NCBI RefSeq assembly: GCF_007595705.1
Contig: NZ_NISY01000007.1
Coordinates: forward strand, 310,001-374,000
Length of the DNA: 64,000 bases
Source of the DNA: Streptomyces sp. SAJ15
GTDB lineage: Bacteria; Actinomycetota; Actinomycetes; Streptomycetales; Streptomycetaceae
Direction of reading: 5' to 3'
In this document: in pieces, positions 50,322-58,769 of the stretch
Layout: each line of letters begins with the position of its first letter
Numbering within the stretch: the first letter of the stretch is position 1
Position numbers and translations under genes: made by a program
The notes under the pieces: model-generated
What the model saw: the letters and a program-made list of their open reading frames with translations, nothing else
What the model was told of the DNA's origin: nothing
Database searches by the model: none

Positions 50322-50367
50322 GTCAAAGTGACACGAAGCAGTTATGATAGATAGCGTCATTTTGACG
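50322..50367 (+). promoter_or_regulatory. Twin GTCA-N3-TGAC operators flanking the nadA -10 region
   Basis: Two short palindromes, GTCAAAGTGAC (50,322-50,332) and CGTCATTTTGACG (50,355-50,367), have centres 34 bp apart. A TATGAT -10 candidate (50,343-50,348) lies between them. The arrangement suits a repressor binding both sites. An NrtR-type NAD regulator is a reasonable guess but not shown. Confidence 0.6.
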
Positions 50368-50427
50368 ACAACCCTGGAAAGCCAACCCAGGGCCCTCCCA
50401 GCAGACGAAGAAAGAAGGGTGCGTGTC

Positions 50428-51606
50428 GTGACCACCGCCCAATCCCTGGATGTGCAGCCGACGCCGCTCGCCCTGCTCCTCCTGGGCCGCGAGGCCGACC
50501 CCCGCAGCGAGCGCGGCGTGGAGTGCCCCGGCGACCTGCCGGCGGCCTCCGACCCGGACCTGGTGGAGCGGGCCCGCGCGGCCAAGGCCAAGCTCGGCGA
50601 GAAGGTCTTCGTCCTCGGCCACCACTACCAGCGCGACGAGGTGATCGAGTTCGCCGACGTCACCGGCGACTCCTTCAAGCTCGCCCGCGACGCGGCCGCC
50701 CGGCCGGACGCCGAGTACATCGTCTTCTGCGGTGTGCACTTCATGGCCGAGTCGGCCGACATCCTGACCGGCGACCGCCAGCAGGTGATCCTCCCCGACC
50801 TGGCCGCCGGCTGCTCCATGGCCGACATGGCCACGGCCGAGCAGGTCGCCGAGTGCTGGGACGTGCTCACCGAGGCGGGCGTGGCGGAGGTCACCGTCCC
50901 CGTCTCGTACATGAACTCCTCGGCCGACATCAAGGCGTTCACCGGCAAGCACGGCGGCACCATCTGCACCTCCTCCAACGCCAAGCGGGCCCTGGACTGG
51001 GCCTTCGAGCAGGGCGAGAAGGTGCTGTTCCTGCCCGACCAGCACCTGGGGCGCAACACCGCGGTCCGCGACATGGGCATGTCCCTCGACGACTGCGTGG
51101 TCTACAACCCGCACAAGCCCAACGGCGGGCTCACCGCCGAGCAGCTGCGCGACGCCAAGATGATCCTGTGGCGCGGGCACTGCTCCGTGCACGGCCGCTT
51201 CTCCCTGGACTCCGTGAACGAGGTCCGCGAGCGCATCCCCGGCGTCAACGTGCTGGTGCACCCGGAGTGCAAGCACGAGGTCGTCGCGGCGGCGGACTAC
51301 GTCGGCTCCACGGAGTACATCATCAAGACCCTGGAGGCGGCCCCCGCCGGCTCCAAGTGGGCGATCGGCACCGAGCTCAACCTCGTCCGCCGGCTGGCGA
51401 ACCGATTCGCCGACCAGGGCAAGGAGATCGTCTTCCTCGACCGCACGGTCTGCTTCTGCTCCACCATGAACCGCATCGACCTGCCGCACCTGGTCTGGGC
51501 GCTGGAGTCGCTCGCCGCGGGCAAGGTGGTCAACCGGATCGAGGTCGACCGCGAGACGGAGAGCTTCGCCAAGCTCGCCCTGGAGCGGATGCTCGCCCTG
51601 CCGTAG
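50428..51606 (+). CDS. nadA: Quinolinate synthase A
   Basis: Condenses iminoaspartate with dihydroxyacetone phosphate to quinolinate in NAD synthesis, using a [4Fe-4S] cluster. GTG 50,428 after GAAGGG is preferred over the more upstream ATG because the latter lies in the operator region; 392 residues. Motifs: VLGHHYQRDEVIEFADVTGDS, CGVHFMAESADIL, LPDLAAGCSMADM (cluster Cys), VSYMNSSADIKAF, PDQHLGRNTA, WRGHCSVHGRF, VHPECKHEV (Cys), GTELNLVRRL and VCFCSTMNRI (Cys). nadB and nadC are not next to it before the strong terminators that follow. Confidence 0.96.
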   Translation: MTTAQSLDVQPTPLALLLLGREADPRSERGVECPGDLPAASDPDLVERARAAKAKLGEKVFVLGHHYQRDEVIEFADVTGDSFKLARDAAARPDAEYIVFCGVHFMAESADILTGDRQQVILPDLAAGCSMADMATAEQVAECWDVLTEAGVAEVTVPVSYMNSSADIKAFTGKHGGTICTSSNAKRALDWAFEQGEKVLFLPDQHLGRNTAVRDMGMSLDDCVVYNPHKPNGGLTAEQLRDAKMILWRGHCSVHGRFSLDSVNEVRERIPGVNVLVHPECKHEVVAAADYVGSTEYIIKTLEAAPAGSKWAIGTELNLVRRLANRFADQGKEIVFLDRTVCFCSTMNRIDLPHLVWALESLAAGKVVNRIEVDRETESFAKLALERMLALP

Positions 51607-51644
51607 GCAGCGTGGCCCCGCCGCGGCGGGAACACCACGGAGAC

Positions 51645-51767
51645 GGAGCCCGGGCCCGACGTCCCCCTCGGGGGAGCGGGTCCGGGCTCCGGCGCGTACG
51701 GGGCGGGCCGCCGCGCCCACGGGGGCGGGTGCGTCCAGGGCCGGGCGGGCCGGGCCCTGGACGCACC
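51645..51767. terminator. Two strong hairpins between nadA and a response regulator gene
   Basis: First: GGAGCCCGG (51,645-51,653) with CCGGGCTCC (51,682-51,690) and further inner pairs including CCCCC/GGGGG. Second: perfect 15-bp stem 51,728-51,742 / 51,753-51,767 with a 10-nt loop, ending at the base before the response regulator's stop codon. One hairpin probably serves each convergent gene. Confidence 0.88.
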
Positions 51768-52448
51768 TCAGCCGTTGCGGGGGTGGACCAGGCCGGTCTC
51801 GTACGAGATCACGACCAGCTGGGCGCGGTCACGGGCGCCGAGCTTGGCCATGGCCCGGTTCACATGGGTCTTGACGGTGAGCGGGCTCACCTGGAGACGC
51901 TCGGCGATCTCATCATTGGAGAGCCCGCCGGCGACCTGCACCAGGACCTCGCGTTCACGACCGGTGAGGGCGTCGAGCCGGGCCGCGTCGTACTCGCCGG
52001 GCTCGTCGGCGCCCCCGCCCTGGGCGAGGAAGCGGGCGATCAGGCCCTTGGTCGCGGCGGGCGACAGCAGCGCCTCCCCGCCCACGACGACCCGGATCGC
52101 GGCGAGCAGCTCCTCCGGCTCGGCGCCCTTGCCGAGGAACCCGCTGGCCCCGGCGCGCAGCGACTCCACGACGTACTCGTCGACCTCGAAGGTCGTCAGC
52201 ATGATCACCCGTACCCCGGACAGCTGGGGATCCTCGGTGATCATGCGGGTGGCGGCGAGGCCGTCCAGCCCGGGCATCCGGATGTCCATCAGCACCACGT
52301 CGACGGCCTCCGCGCGGGCGAGGGCCACCGCCTCCGCGCCGTCCGACGCCTCGCCCACGACCTCCATATCGGGTTCGGAGTCGACCAGTATGCGGAACGC
52401 GCTCCGCAACAGCGCCTGGTCATCGGCGAGCACCACCCGGATCGTCAT
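51768..52448 (-). CDS. NarL/FixJ-family response regulator
   Basis: 226 residues: receiver domain with Asp9/Asp10, phosphoacceptor Asp55 (VVLMDIRMPGLDG), Thr85-type switch (IMLTTF) and Lys in GFLGKGAEPEEL. The C-terminal LuxR-type helix-turn-helix is LTGREREVLVQVAGGLSNDE with SPLTVKTHVNRAMAKLGA. It overlaps the kinase gene by 4 bp (coupled translation). No target site could be identified. The immediate downstream hairpin ends the transcript. Confidence 0.93.
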   Translation of the reverse strand: MTIRVVLADDQALLRSAFRILVDSEPDMEVVGEASDGAEAVALARAEAVDVVLMDIRMPGLDGLAATRMITEDPQLSGVRVIMLTTFEVDEYVVESLRAGASGFLGKGAEPEELLAAIRVVVGGEALLSPAATKGLIARFLAQGGGADEPGEYDAARLDALTGREREVLVQVAGGLSNDEIAERLQVSPLTVKTHVNRAMAKLGARDRAQLVVISYETGLVHPRNG

Positions 52449-53686
52449 CTGTCGTCCCCTCCCGTACGGGTCTGCAGGGGAAGTCTGGCCCTTACCCGGA
52501 AGCCGCCCTCCGGCCGGGGTCCCGCTTCGCAGTCGCCGCGCAGCGCCGCGACCCGCTCCCGCATGCCGAGCAGCCCGTGCCCACCGCCGCTCTCGTCGCC
52601 GTCCTCGGCCGGACGACCGGGCCCGTCGTCGACGACCGTCACCTCCAGCGCCCCCCGCTCACGCACGATCCGCACCTCGGCCCGCGCCTCCGCGCCGGCG
52701 TGCTTGTGCACATTGGTGAGCGCCTCCTGCACCACGCGGTAGGCGGTCAGATCCACGCTCTTGGGCAGCGCGCCGGGGCCGTCCGCCGGGACCATCGCGA
52801 CGTCGACCGGCAGCCCCGCCCGCACGAACCCGTCGACAAGCTGGTCCAACACCCCCAGGCCGGGAGCCGGCTCGGTCGGCGCCGCCGGGTCGCCGTGCTG
52901 GCGCAACAGGCCCACCGTGGCCCGCAGCTCGTCCAGCGCCGACCGGCTCGCCTCCCGCACATGCGCCAGGGCCTCCTTGGCCTGGTCCGGGCGGCTGTCC
53001 ATGACATGCGAGGCGACACCCGCCTGCACGTTGACCAGCGCGATGTGATGGGCGACCACGTCGTGCAGCTCGCGGGCGATACGCAGCCGCTCCTCCGCGA
53101 CCCGACGACGGGCCTCCTGCTCGCGGCTCTGCTCGGCGCGCACCGCGCGCTCCTCGATGGCGGCCACGAAGGCGCGACGACTGCGCACCGCGTCCCCGAC
53201 GGCGGCGGCCATGCCGGTCCAGCCGAAGATCCCGAGGTTCTCCTGCGCGTACCAGGGGCGGACACCGAAGACGATGCCGGCCCCCGTGATGACGACCACG
53301 GTGAGGACGCCGATCCGCCAGGTGGTGGGGCGGTCGGTGCGGGAGGCGACGGTGTACAGCGCCACGACCACGCTGAGCGCTATGGCCAGCCGCGGCGGCC
53401 CGTGCTCGCCCCCGCTGCTGATGATCTCCGTGAGCGTCATGGCACAGGTGAACGCCAGCACGGTGCGCGGCAACCGGCCGCGTAGCACCAGGGAGGCCGA
53501 GGCCAGGCCGGTGAGCAACACGAAGAGCGGCCCGAGGGGGGTGTGCGGAGAGTGCGGGTTGGTCACCGAACCGATCAGGATCAGTACGAAGACACCCAGG
53601 GCCAGCGTGGTGTCCAGCGCCAGCGGGTGTTCGCACAGCCAGCGGCGCGGCCGAGCCAGGCCCGGTCCTACGGCGAGGGGAGTCAC
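52445..53686 (-). CDS. Sensor histidine kinase (NarL-partner type)
   Basis: 413 residues. Five or six membrane helices in residues 22-165 with short loops (intramembrane-sensing layout), then a coiled segment and the dimerisation box RLRIARELHDVVAHHIALVNVQAG with His208. The ATPase domain has VQEALTNVHKHA (N box), VVDDGPG (D/G box) and GGHGLLGMRERVAAL. The HDVVAHH pattern is typical of Streptomyces kinases paired with NarL-type regulators. Signal unknown. Upstream 53,687-53,905 holds no gene. Confidence 0.93.
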   Translation of the reverse strand: MTPLAVGPGLARPRRWLCEHPLALDTTLALGVFVLILIGSVTNPHSPHTPLGPLFVLLTGLASASLVLRGRLPRTVLAFTCAMTLTEIISSGGEHGPPRLAIALSVVVALYTVASRTDRPTTWRIGVLTVVVITGAGIVFGVRPWYAQENLGIFGWTGMAAAVGDAVRSRRAFVAAIEERAVRAEQSREQEARRRVAEERLRIARELHDVVAHHIALVNVQAGVASHVMDSRPDQAKEALAHVREASRSALDELRATVGLLRQHGDPAAPTEPAPGLGVLDQLVDGFVRAGLPVDVAMVPADGPGALPKSVDLTAYRVVQEALTNVHKHAGAEARAEVRIVRERGALEVTVVDDGPGRPAEDGDESGGGHGLLGMRERVAALRGDCEAGPRPEGGFRVRARLPLQTRTGGDDR

Positions 53687-53905
53687 GGCAACCTATTCTG
53701 GGGGCTCGGGCTCGCCCCCTGCTTCGAAGCTCGGTTCGCCTCCGGGCGCCTTGAGCGACTGCCGACGGTCGACCGTGCTCGACCGCTCGTACCTCGCGGC
53801 CTCCGCGCGCTCTCCCTTTCGGCAGCCGCGCGCCCTTCGGTTCACTCGCCGGTGGGACGGAGTCAGGTGTCCGGGAGCGAGGGAAGCGGGTGGGGAGTCG
53901 CCGTT

Positions 53906-54184
53906 TCAGCCCGGGATGAGGCCGTCGTCGCGGAGCATCGACTTGACCTCCTCAAGAGTGGCCTCGGGTGCCGGCAGAATGAGCTCGGAGGGTTCCAGGG
54001 AGTCGTCGGGGAGCGGCTCGCCCAGGGTGCGCACGGCCTCCAGAAGGGCGTCGAAGGTGCGCCGGAAGCCGGACTCGTCGCCGTTCTCCAGCTCTGCGAG
54101 AAGCTCGTCGTCGAGCACGTTCAGCCCGCTCAGATGGCTGTCGTCCAGCCGCACCTGCCCCTCCCCCATGATCCTTACGATCAC
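53906..54184 (-). CDS. pspAA: PspA-associated protein PspAA
   Basis: 92 residues from GTG 54,184, with AAGGAGG 6 nt upstream. Begins MIVRIMGEGQVRLDDSHLSGLNVLDDELLAELENGDE, the signature of the small partner found next to PspA in actinobacteria and archaea. It ends LEEVKSMLRDDGLIPG. It lies 82 bp downstream of pspA on the same strand. Role: thought to assist PspA in envelope stress; the details are unknown. Confidence 0.9.
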   Translation of the reverse strand: MIVRIMGEGQVRLDDSHLSGLNVLDDELLAELENGDESGFRRTFDALLEAVRTLGEPLPDDSLEPSELILPAPEATLEEVKSMLRDDGLIPG

Positions 54185-54266
54185 GACGGCCTCCTTGAGA
54201 GATCTCGCGCGGTGGCGAGGGGCCGGTTCCGTCCGCCGCCGGTGGGTCTCCCGCCGGCCGGCCCCG

Positions 54267-55058
54267 TCACTGCTTGTCGAAGCGGTGCTGTCCCTGTGCC
54301 TGCTGCTGGTTCTCGCCCTGCGCGCCGCCCTCAATAGCCTGCGGTGCGCTGCCGCCGCCCGCCAGTTCGGCCTTCATCCGCTGGAGCTCCAGCTCCACGT
54401 CGGCGCCGCCGGAGATCCGCTCCAGCTCGGCGGTGATGTCGTCCTTGGCCATGCCGGTCGGGTCGTCGAGGGCGCCGGAGGCCATCAGCTCGTCGAGCGC
54501 GCCGGCCCGGGCCTGCATCTGGGCGGTCTTGTCCTCGGCGCGCTGGATGGCGAGGCCGACGTCGCCCATCTCCTCGGAGATGCCGGAGAACGCCTCGCCG
54601 ATGCGGGTCTGCGCCTGGGCGGCGGTGTAGGTGGCCTTGATGGTCTCCTTCTTGGTGCGGAAGGCGTCGACCTTGGCCTGAAGGCGCTGCGAGGCGAGGG
54701 TCAGCTTCTCCTCCTCGCCCTGGAGCGTCTGGTGCTGCACCTCCAGGTCGCTGACCTGCTGCTGGAGGGCGGCGCGGCGGGAGAGCGCCTCACGCGCCAG
54801 GTCCTCCCGGCCCAGCGCCAGCGCCTTGCGGCCCTGGTCCTCCAGCTGGGCGGACTTGCTGCGCAGTTGGTTGAGCTGGAGCTCCAGGCGCTTGCGGGAG
54901 GTCGCCACGTCGGCGACACCACGGCGGACCTTCTGCAGCAGTTCCAGCTGCTTCTGGTAGGAGTAGTCAAGGGTCTCGCGCGGATCCTCGGCCCGGTCCA
55001 GGGCCTTGTTGGCCTTCGCGCGGAAGATCATCCCCATACGCTTCATGACACCGCTCAT
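54267..55058 (-). CDS. pspA: Phage shock protein A (PspA/IM30/ESCRT-III family)
   Basis: Peripheral membrane protein that polymerises on stressed membranes. 263 residues starting at ATG 55,058 (other ATGs at codons 5, 8 and 10). Almost wholly alpha-helical coiled coil: FRAKANKALDRAEDPRETLDYSYQKQLELLQKVRRGVADV at the N-terminus, long heptads to about 190 and a helical hairpin ending LELQRMKAELAGGG. The C-terminal 25 residues are Gln-rich and variable. Required for envelope-stress survival in Streptomyces according to the literature on this family. Confidence 0.93.
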   Translation of the reverse strand: MSGVMKRMGMIFRAKANKALDRAEDPRETLDYSYQKQLELLQKVRRGVADVATSRKRLELQLNQLRSKSAQLEDQGRKALALGREDLAREALSRRAALQQQVSDLEVQHQTLQGEEEKLTLASQRLQAKVDAFRTKKETIKATYTAAQAQTRIGEAFSGISEEMGDVGLAIQRAEDKTAQMQARAGALDELMASGALDDPTGMAKDDITAELERISGGADVELELQRMKAELAGGGSAPQAIEGGAQGENQQQAQGQHRFDKQ

Positions 55059-55296
55059 GGGCCTCGCGCGCCCCCTTCTGACGGACTTGAGACTCCGGCA
55101 CACCTGACAGACCCAGCGTACGGGCCCTCCTTCCATTACCGCACTGTTCGCGCCCCCTCGGGCTCCTCCTGCAGAACGATCGGGCGCCGGGCGCCTCCGG
55201 CGCAGGGAGTAGGTGGCGACCGGGGTGGTGCGCCGTTGCCGGATCGTTCCCGCAGAGGCTGGGGTCCACACCCGGAACCCCGTACCCTTGGGTGTT

Positions 55297-55890
55297 GTGT
55301 TCCGAAGCCGTTCCAAGGATGAGCAGGCCGCGCCCAAGATGACCGCGGACCAGCCGCAGCAGCCCCGTGACCCGCAGGCGCCCAAGGGCCGCCCGACCCC
55401 CAAGCGCAGCGACGCCCAGTCGCAGCGCCGCAGCCTGGCGAAGACGCCGGTCACCCGCAAGGAGGCGGCGAAGCGAGCGCGCGAGGCCCGCCGGGCCGAC
55501 CTGGTCAAGCAGCGCGAGGCGCTGGCCGGCGGCGACGAGCGGTACCTGCCGCTGCGCGACCGCGGCCCGATCCGCAAGTTCGCGCGCGACTTCGTGGACT
55601 CGCGCTTCGTGATCGCCGAGTTCTTCCTGCCGCTCGCGGTGGTCATCCTCGTGCTGAGCATGATCCGCGCGGGCGCGATGCAGAGCTATGTGCTGCTGCT
55701 GTGGATGCTGGTCATCCTGATGATCGTGGTCAACTCCTTCGTCCTCGCCTTCCAGCTGAAGCGCCAGCTCAAGCAGCGCTTCCCGGGTGAGAACCTGCGC
55801 GGCGCGGTGCCGTACGCCCTGATGCGTACGCTCCAGATGCGTCGCCTGCGGCTGCCCAAGCCGCAGGTCAAGCGCGGGGAACGACCCTGA
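55297..55890 (+). CDS. DUF3043 membrane protein
   Basis: 197 residues from GTG 55,297. A TACCCT -10 box at 55,283-55,288 lies 8 nt before it, so the message is probably leaderless. Basic N-terminal half (KGRPTPKRSDAQSQRRSLAKTPVTRKEAAKRAREARR), then RYLPLRDRGPIRKFARDFVDSRFVIAEFFLPLAVVIL and two membrane helices, and a basic C-terminus with LMRTLQMRRLRLPKP. Conserved in actinobacteria; function unknown. Divergent from pspA and directly upstream of a methyltransferase. Confidence 0.87.
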   Translation: MFRSRSKDEQAAPKMTADQPQQPRDPQAPKGRPTPKRSDAQSQRRSLAKTPVTRKEAAKRAREARRADLVKQREALAGGDERYLPLRDRGPIRKFARDFVDSRFVIAEFFLPLAVVILVLSMIRAGAMQSYVLLLWMLVILMIVVNSFVLAFQLKRQLKQRFPGENLRGAVPYALMRTLQMRRLRLPKPQVKRGERP

Positions 55891-55922
55891 GCGAGCAGCA
55901 GCCGTCGGATTTCGCCTCAGGC

Positions 55923-56690
55923 GTGCAGGGCTGGCTGAACGGCCTGTCCGGCCTGCGGAACACGGTGCGCCAGGAGCTGGTCGCCCGCCAGCTCGACGAG
56001 CAGATCGCCGCCCGCTATCCGGTGGGGCGGCGACTGCGCGTGCTGGACGTGGGCCTCGGCCAGGGCACCCAGGCGCTTCGCCTGGCCCGCGCGGGCCACG
56101 AGGTCACCGGGCTGGAGTCCGATCCGCGGATGCTGGAGACCGTACGGTCGACGCTGGCCGGTGAGCCGGCGGGCATCCAGGAGCGGATGCGGCTGATCGA
56201 GGGCGACGGCCGGGACACCGGTGCGCACTTCGCACCCGGCGCCTTCGACCTGGTGCTCTGCCACGGCGTGCTGATGTACGTGCCGGAGCCGGGGGCCATG
56301 CTGGCCGGGCTGGCCCGGGTGCTGGCGCCCGGCGGCCTGCTGTCGCTGCTGGTGCGGAACGCCGACGCGCTGGCCATGCGGCCGGGGCTGTCCGGGGACT
56401 GGGAGACGGCGCTGGCCGCCTTCGACTCCGCCACCTACACCAACCGGATCGGGCTGCGGGTGCGCGCCGACCGGCTCGCCGAGCTGACCACCACCCTGAC
56501 CGGGGTCGGGGCGCCGCTGGACGCCTGGTACGGCGTGCGGGTCTTCACCGACCTGGCGCCCGACGGCGCGCCGGAGCCGGAGCCGGCGGAGTTCGAGCGG
56601 CTGCTGGCCGCCGAGGACCGGGCCGGGCGCACCGACCCGTACCGCGCGGTGGCGGCGCTGCTGCACCTGTGCGGCGTGCGCGGCGGCTGA
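55923..56690 (+). CDS. Class I SAM-dependent methyltransferase
   Basis: 255 residues from GTG 55,923. The Rossmann core shows RVLDVGLGQGTQALRLARAGHEVTGLE (motif I and the acidic end of strand 2), IEGDGRDTG, FDLVLCHGVLMYVPEP and VLAPGGLLSLLVRN. It resembles the SmtA/CmoM tRNA methyltransferase group, but the substrate is not determined. The frame extends upstream to a CTG at 55,887 that overlaps the preceding stop as CTGA and has GGGGA 7 nt before it; the extension (SEQQPSDFASG) is plausible, so the true start may be CTG. Co-transcribed with the DUF3043 gene. Confidence 0.87.
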   Translation: MQGWLNGLSGLRNTVRQELVARQLDEQIAARYPVGRRLRVLDVGLGQGTQALRLARAGHEVTGLESDPRMLETVRSTLAGEPAGIQERMRLIEGDGRDTGAHFAPGAFDLVLCHGVLMYVPEPGAMLAGLARVLAPGGLLSLLVRNADALAMRPGLSGDWETALAAFDSATYTNRIGLRVRADRLAELTTTLTGVGAPLDAWYGVRVFTDLAPDGAPEPEPAEFERLLAAEDRAGRTDPYRAVAALLHLCGVRGG

Positions 56691-56853
56691 CGGGGACTCT
56701 CTCGGTACGTCTCTTCCGGGGGTGTGAATCGGGGGCGCCTCCGTGCCCCCGCACCCCGGCACTTCGGCACTCCCGCACCCCGGCGCCCCGGTTCGGTGAG
56801 CCTCTTCGTGGTGTGGCTCAGGTCGACGCCCCGGGTTCGGCGTCCTGTTCGGC

Positions 56854-58701
56854 GTGAGCTCCGATTCCCTTCCCCCGAACCCGCCCTCCGGCGCCGACGA
56901 CGACGCGCCGGGTCCGAGACTCTCCGCGCGCGAGACCTGGCGGGTGCTGTACGAGCACATACGCCCACACCGCCCGGTCATCGCCCTGGGCGCGCTGCTC
57001 TCCCTCGTCGGCTCGGCGTGCGCGCTGTCCCAGCCGATCGCCACCAAGACACTGGTGGACCGGCTGGGCGACGACGAGCCCATCGCGGGCATCCTGCTGG
57101 TCCTCAGCGCGCTGGTGCTGCTCGGCACGGCGATCGAGGCGGTGGCCCAGTACGTCCTGGAGCGTGCCGCCGAGTCGGTGGTGTTCACCGCCCGGCGCCG
57201 GCTGACCGGACGGCTGTTGCGGCTGCGGGTCTCGGAGGCCGACCGGATCCCGCCCGGCGATCTGATGTCCCGCGTCACCTCGGACACCACGCTGCTGCGC
57301 GCGGTGACCACGCAGGCGATGGTCGCGGGGGTCACCGGGGCGCTGACCGTGGTCGCCACCATCGTGATGATGGGGGTGCTGGACCCGGTGCTGCTGGGCG
57401 TCACGATCGGCGTGATGGTGCTGATCGGCGGCGCGACGGCGCTGGTGATGCCGAAGATCTCGCGCGCCACCCAGCGGTCGCAGGAGGCGGTGGGCGAGAT
57501 CTCCACCGTTCTGGAGCGGGCCTTCGGGGCGTTCCGCACCATCAAGGCGTCGGGCGCGGAGCGGCGCGAGACCGAGACGGTGTGGAACGCGACGCGGAAG
57601 GCGTGGCGGCACGGGGTGCAGGCCGCCAAGTGGCAGTCCCTGGCCGCCTCCTCGGTCGGGCTCTCGGTCCAGGTCTCCTTTCTCGCGGTGCTCGGCATCG
57701 GCGGCGCCCGGGTGGCCTCCGAGGCGATCGAGGTCTCCACCCTCATCGCCTTCCTGCTGCTCCTCTTCTATCTGATCGAGCCGGTGTCCCAGCTGGTCTC
57801 CTCCGCCACCCAGTACCAGGAGGGCGCGGCGGCGATCGCGCGCATCACGGAAGCGGAGCGTCTGGAGACCGAACCGGAGGCGGAGCCGCGGGAGGCCGCC
57901 GCGGAGGGTGGGCGGCAGGACCCGGCGACGGCCGGGGAGCCGGCGGTCGGGGACGGGCCCGCCGCGGTCGCCTTCGAGGACGTCACCTTCCGCTACCGCG
58001 AGGAGCTGCCACCGGTGCACCAGGGGGTGAGCTTCACCGTGCCCAGCGGCGGCATGACCGCCTTCGTCGGCCCGTCCGGGGCGGGCAAGAGCACCGTCTT
58101 CGGCCTCATCGAGCGGTTCTACGACGCGACCGGCGGCCGAGTGTCGCTGGACGGGCGGGATGTGCGCGACTGGCCGCTGGCCGAGCTCCGGGCGGCGATC
58201 GGCTACGTCGAGCAGGACGCCCCCGTACTGGCCGGGACGCTACGCGAGAACCTGGTCTTCGCCGCCCCCGACGCCACCGACGAGGACATCCGCGAGGTGC
58301 TGGTCCGCACCCGGCTCGACACCCTGGTGGAGCGGCTGCCGGAGGGGCTGGACACCCGGGTCGGCCACCGCGGCAGCCGGCTCTCCGGCGGCGAGCGCCA
58401 GCGGGTGGCCATCGCCCGCGCCCTGCTGCGGCGCCCCCGGCTGCTGCTCCTGGACGAGGCCACCTCGCAGCTCGACGCCGTCAACGAGCTCGCGCTGCGC
58501 GACACGGTCGCCGAGGCCGCCCGGCACACCACCGTGCTCGTCGTCGCCCACCGGCTCTCCACGGTGCTGCTCGCCGACCGCATCGTCGTCATGGAGGCGG
58601 GACGGGTGCGGGCCGTGGGCACCCACGCCGAGCTGGTCGCGGCGGACCCGCTCTACGGGGAGCTGGCGGCCACGCAGTTCCTGGCCACGGCGACCGGCTG
58701 A
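56854..58701 (+). CDS. ABC exporter, fused permease and ATPase
   Basis: 615 residues. Six membrane helices in residues 30-325 (exporter type I fold), then an ATPase domain from about 365: Walker A VGPSGAGKST, Q loop GYVEQDAPV, signature LSGGERQRVAIARALLRRP, Walker B LLLLDEATSQLD and switch VVAHRLSTV, all intact. It is a half-transporter and must dimerise, with itself if no partner exists. Lipid, peptide or drug export possible; no neighbouring biosynthetic genes point to a substrate. The region 56,691-56,853 contains a CCCCGGCAC-type microrepeat and no gene. Confidence 0.92.
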   Translation: MSSDSLPPNPPSGADDDAPGPRLSARETWRVLYEHIRPHRPVIALGALLSLVGSACALSQPIATKTLVDRLGDDEPIAGILLVLSALVLLGTAIEAVAQYVLERAAESVVFTARRRLTGRLLRLRVSEADRIPPGDLMSRVTSDTTLLRAVTTQAMVAGVTGALTVVATIVMMGVLDPVLLGVTIGVMVLIGGATALVMPKISRATQRSQEAVGEISTVLERAFGAFRTIKASGAERRETETVWNATRKAWRHGVQAAKWQSLAASSVGLSVQVSFLAVLGIGGARVASEAIEVSTLIAFLLLLFYLIEPVSQLVSSATQYQEGAAAIARITEAERLETEPEAEPREAAAEGGRQDPATAGEPAVGDGPAAVAFEDVTFRYREELPPVHQGVSFTVPSGGMTAFVGPSGAGKSTVFGLIERFYDATGGRVSLDGRDVRDWPLAELRAAIGYVEQDAPVLAGTLRENLVFAAPDATDEDIREVLVRTRLDTLVERLPEGLDTRVGHRGSRLSGGERQRVAIARALLRRPRLLLLDEATSQLDAVNELALRDTVAEAARHTTVLVVAHRLSTVLLADRIVVMEAGRVRAVGTHAELVAADPLYGELAATQFLATATG

Positions 58702-58769
58702 GGCACGGCGGGGACCCGTACGGACGTCAGCCGTGGCCGGTCCCGCCCGCGGCGGGAAGACTGCGAGTC

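Noticed and set aside
56724..58769. Long open frame upstream of and in frame with the HtrA-like protease
   Set aside because: It runs through the ABC exporter gene in another frame; the protease has its own start and lipoprotein signal at 58,770.
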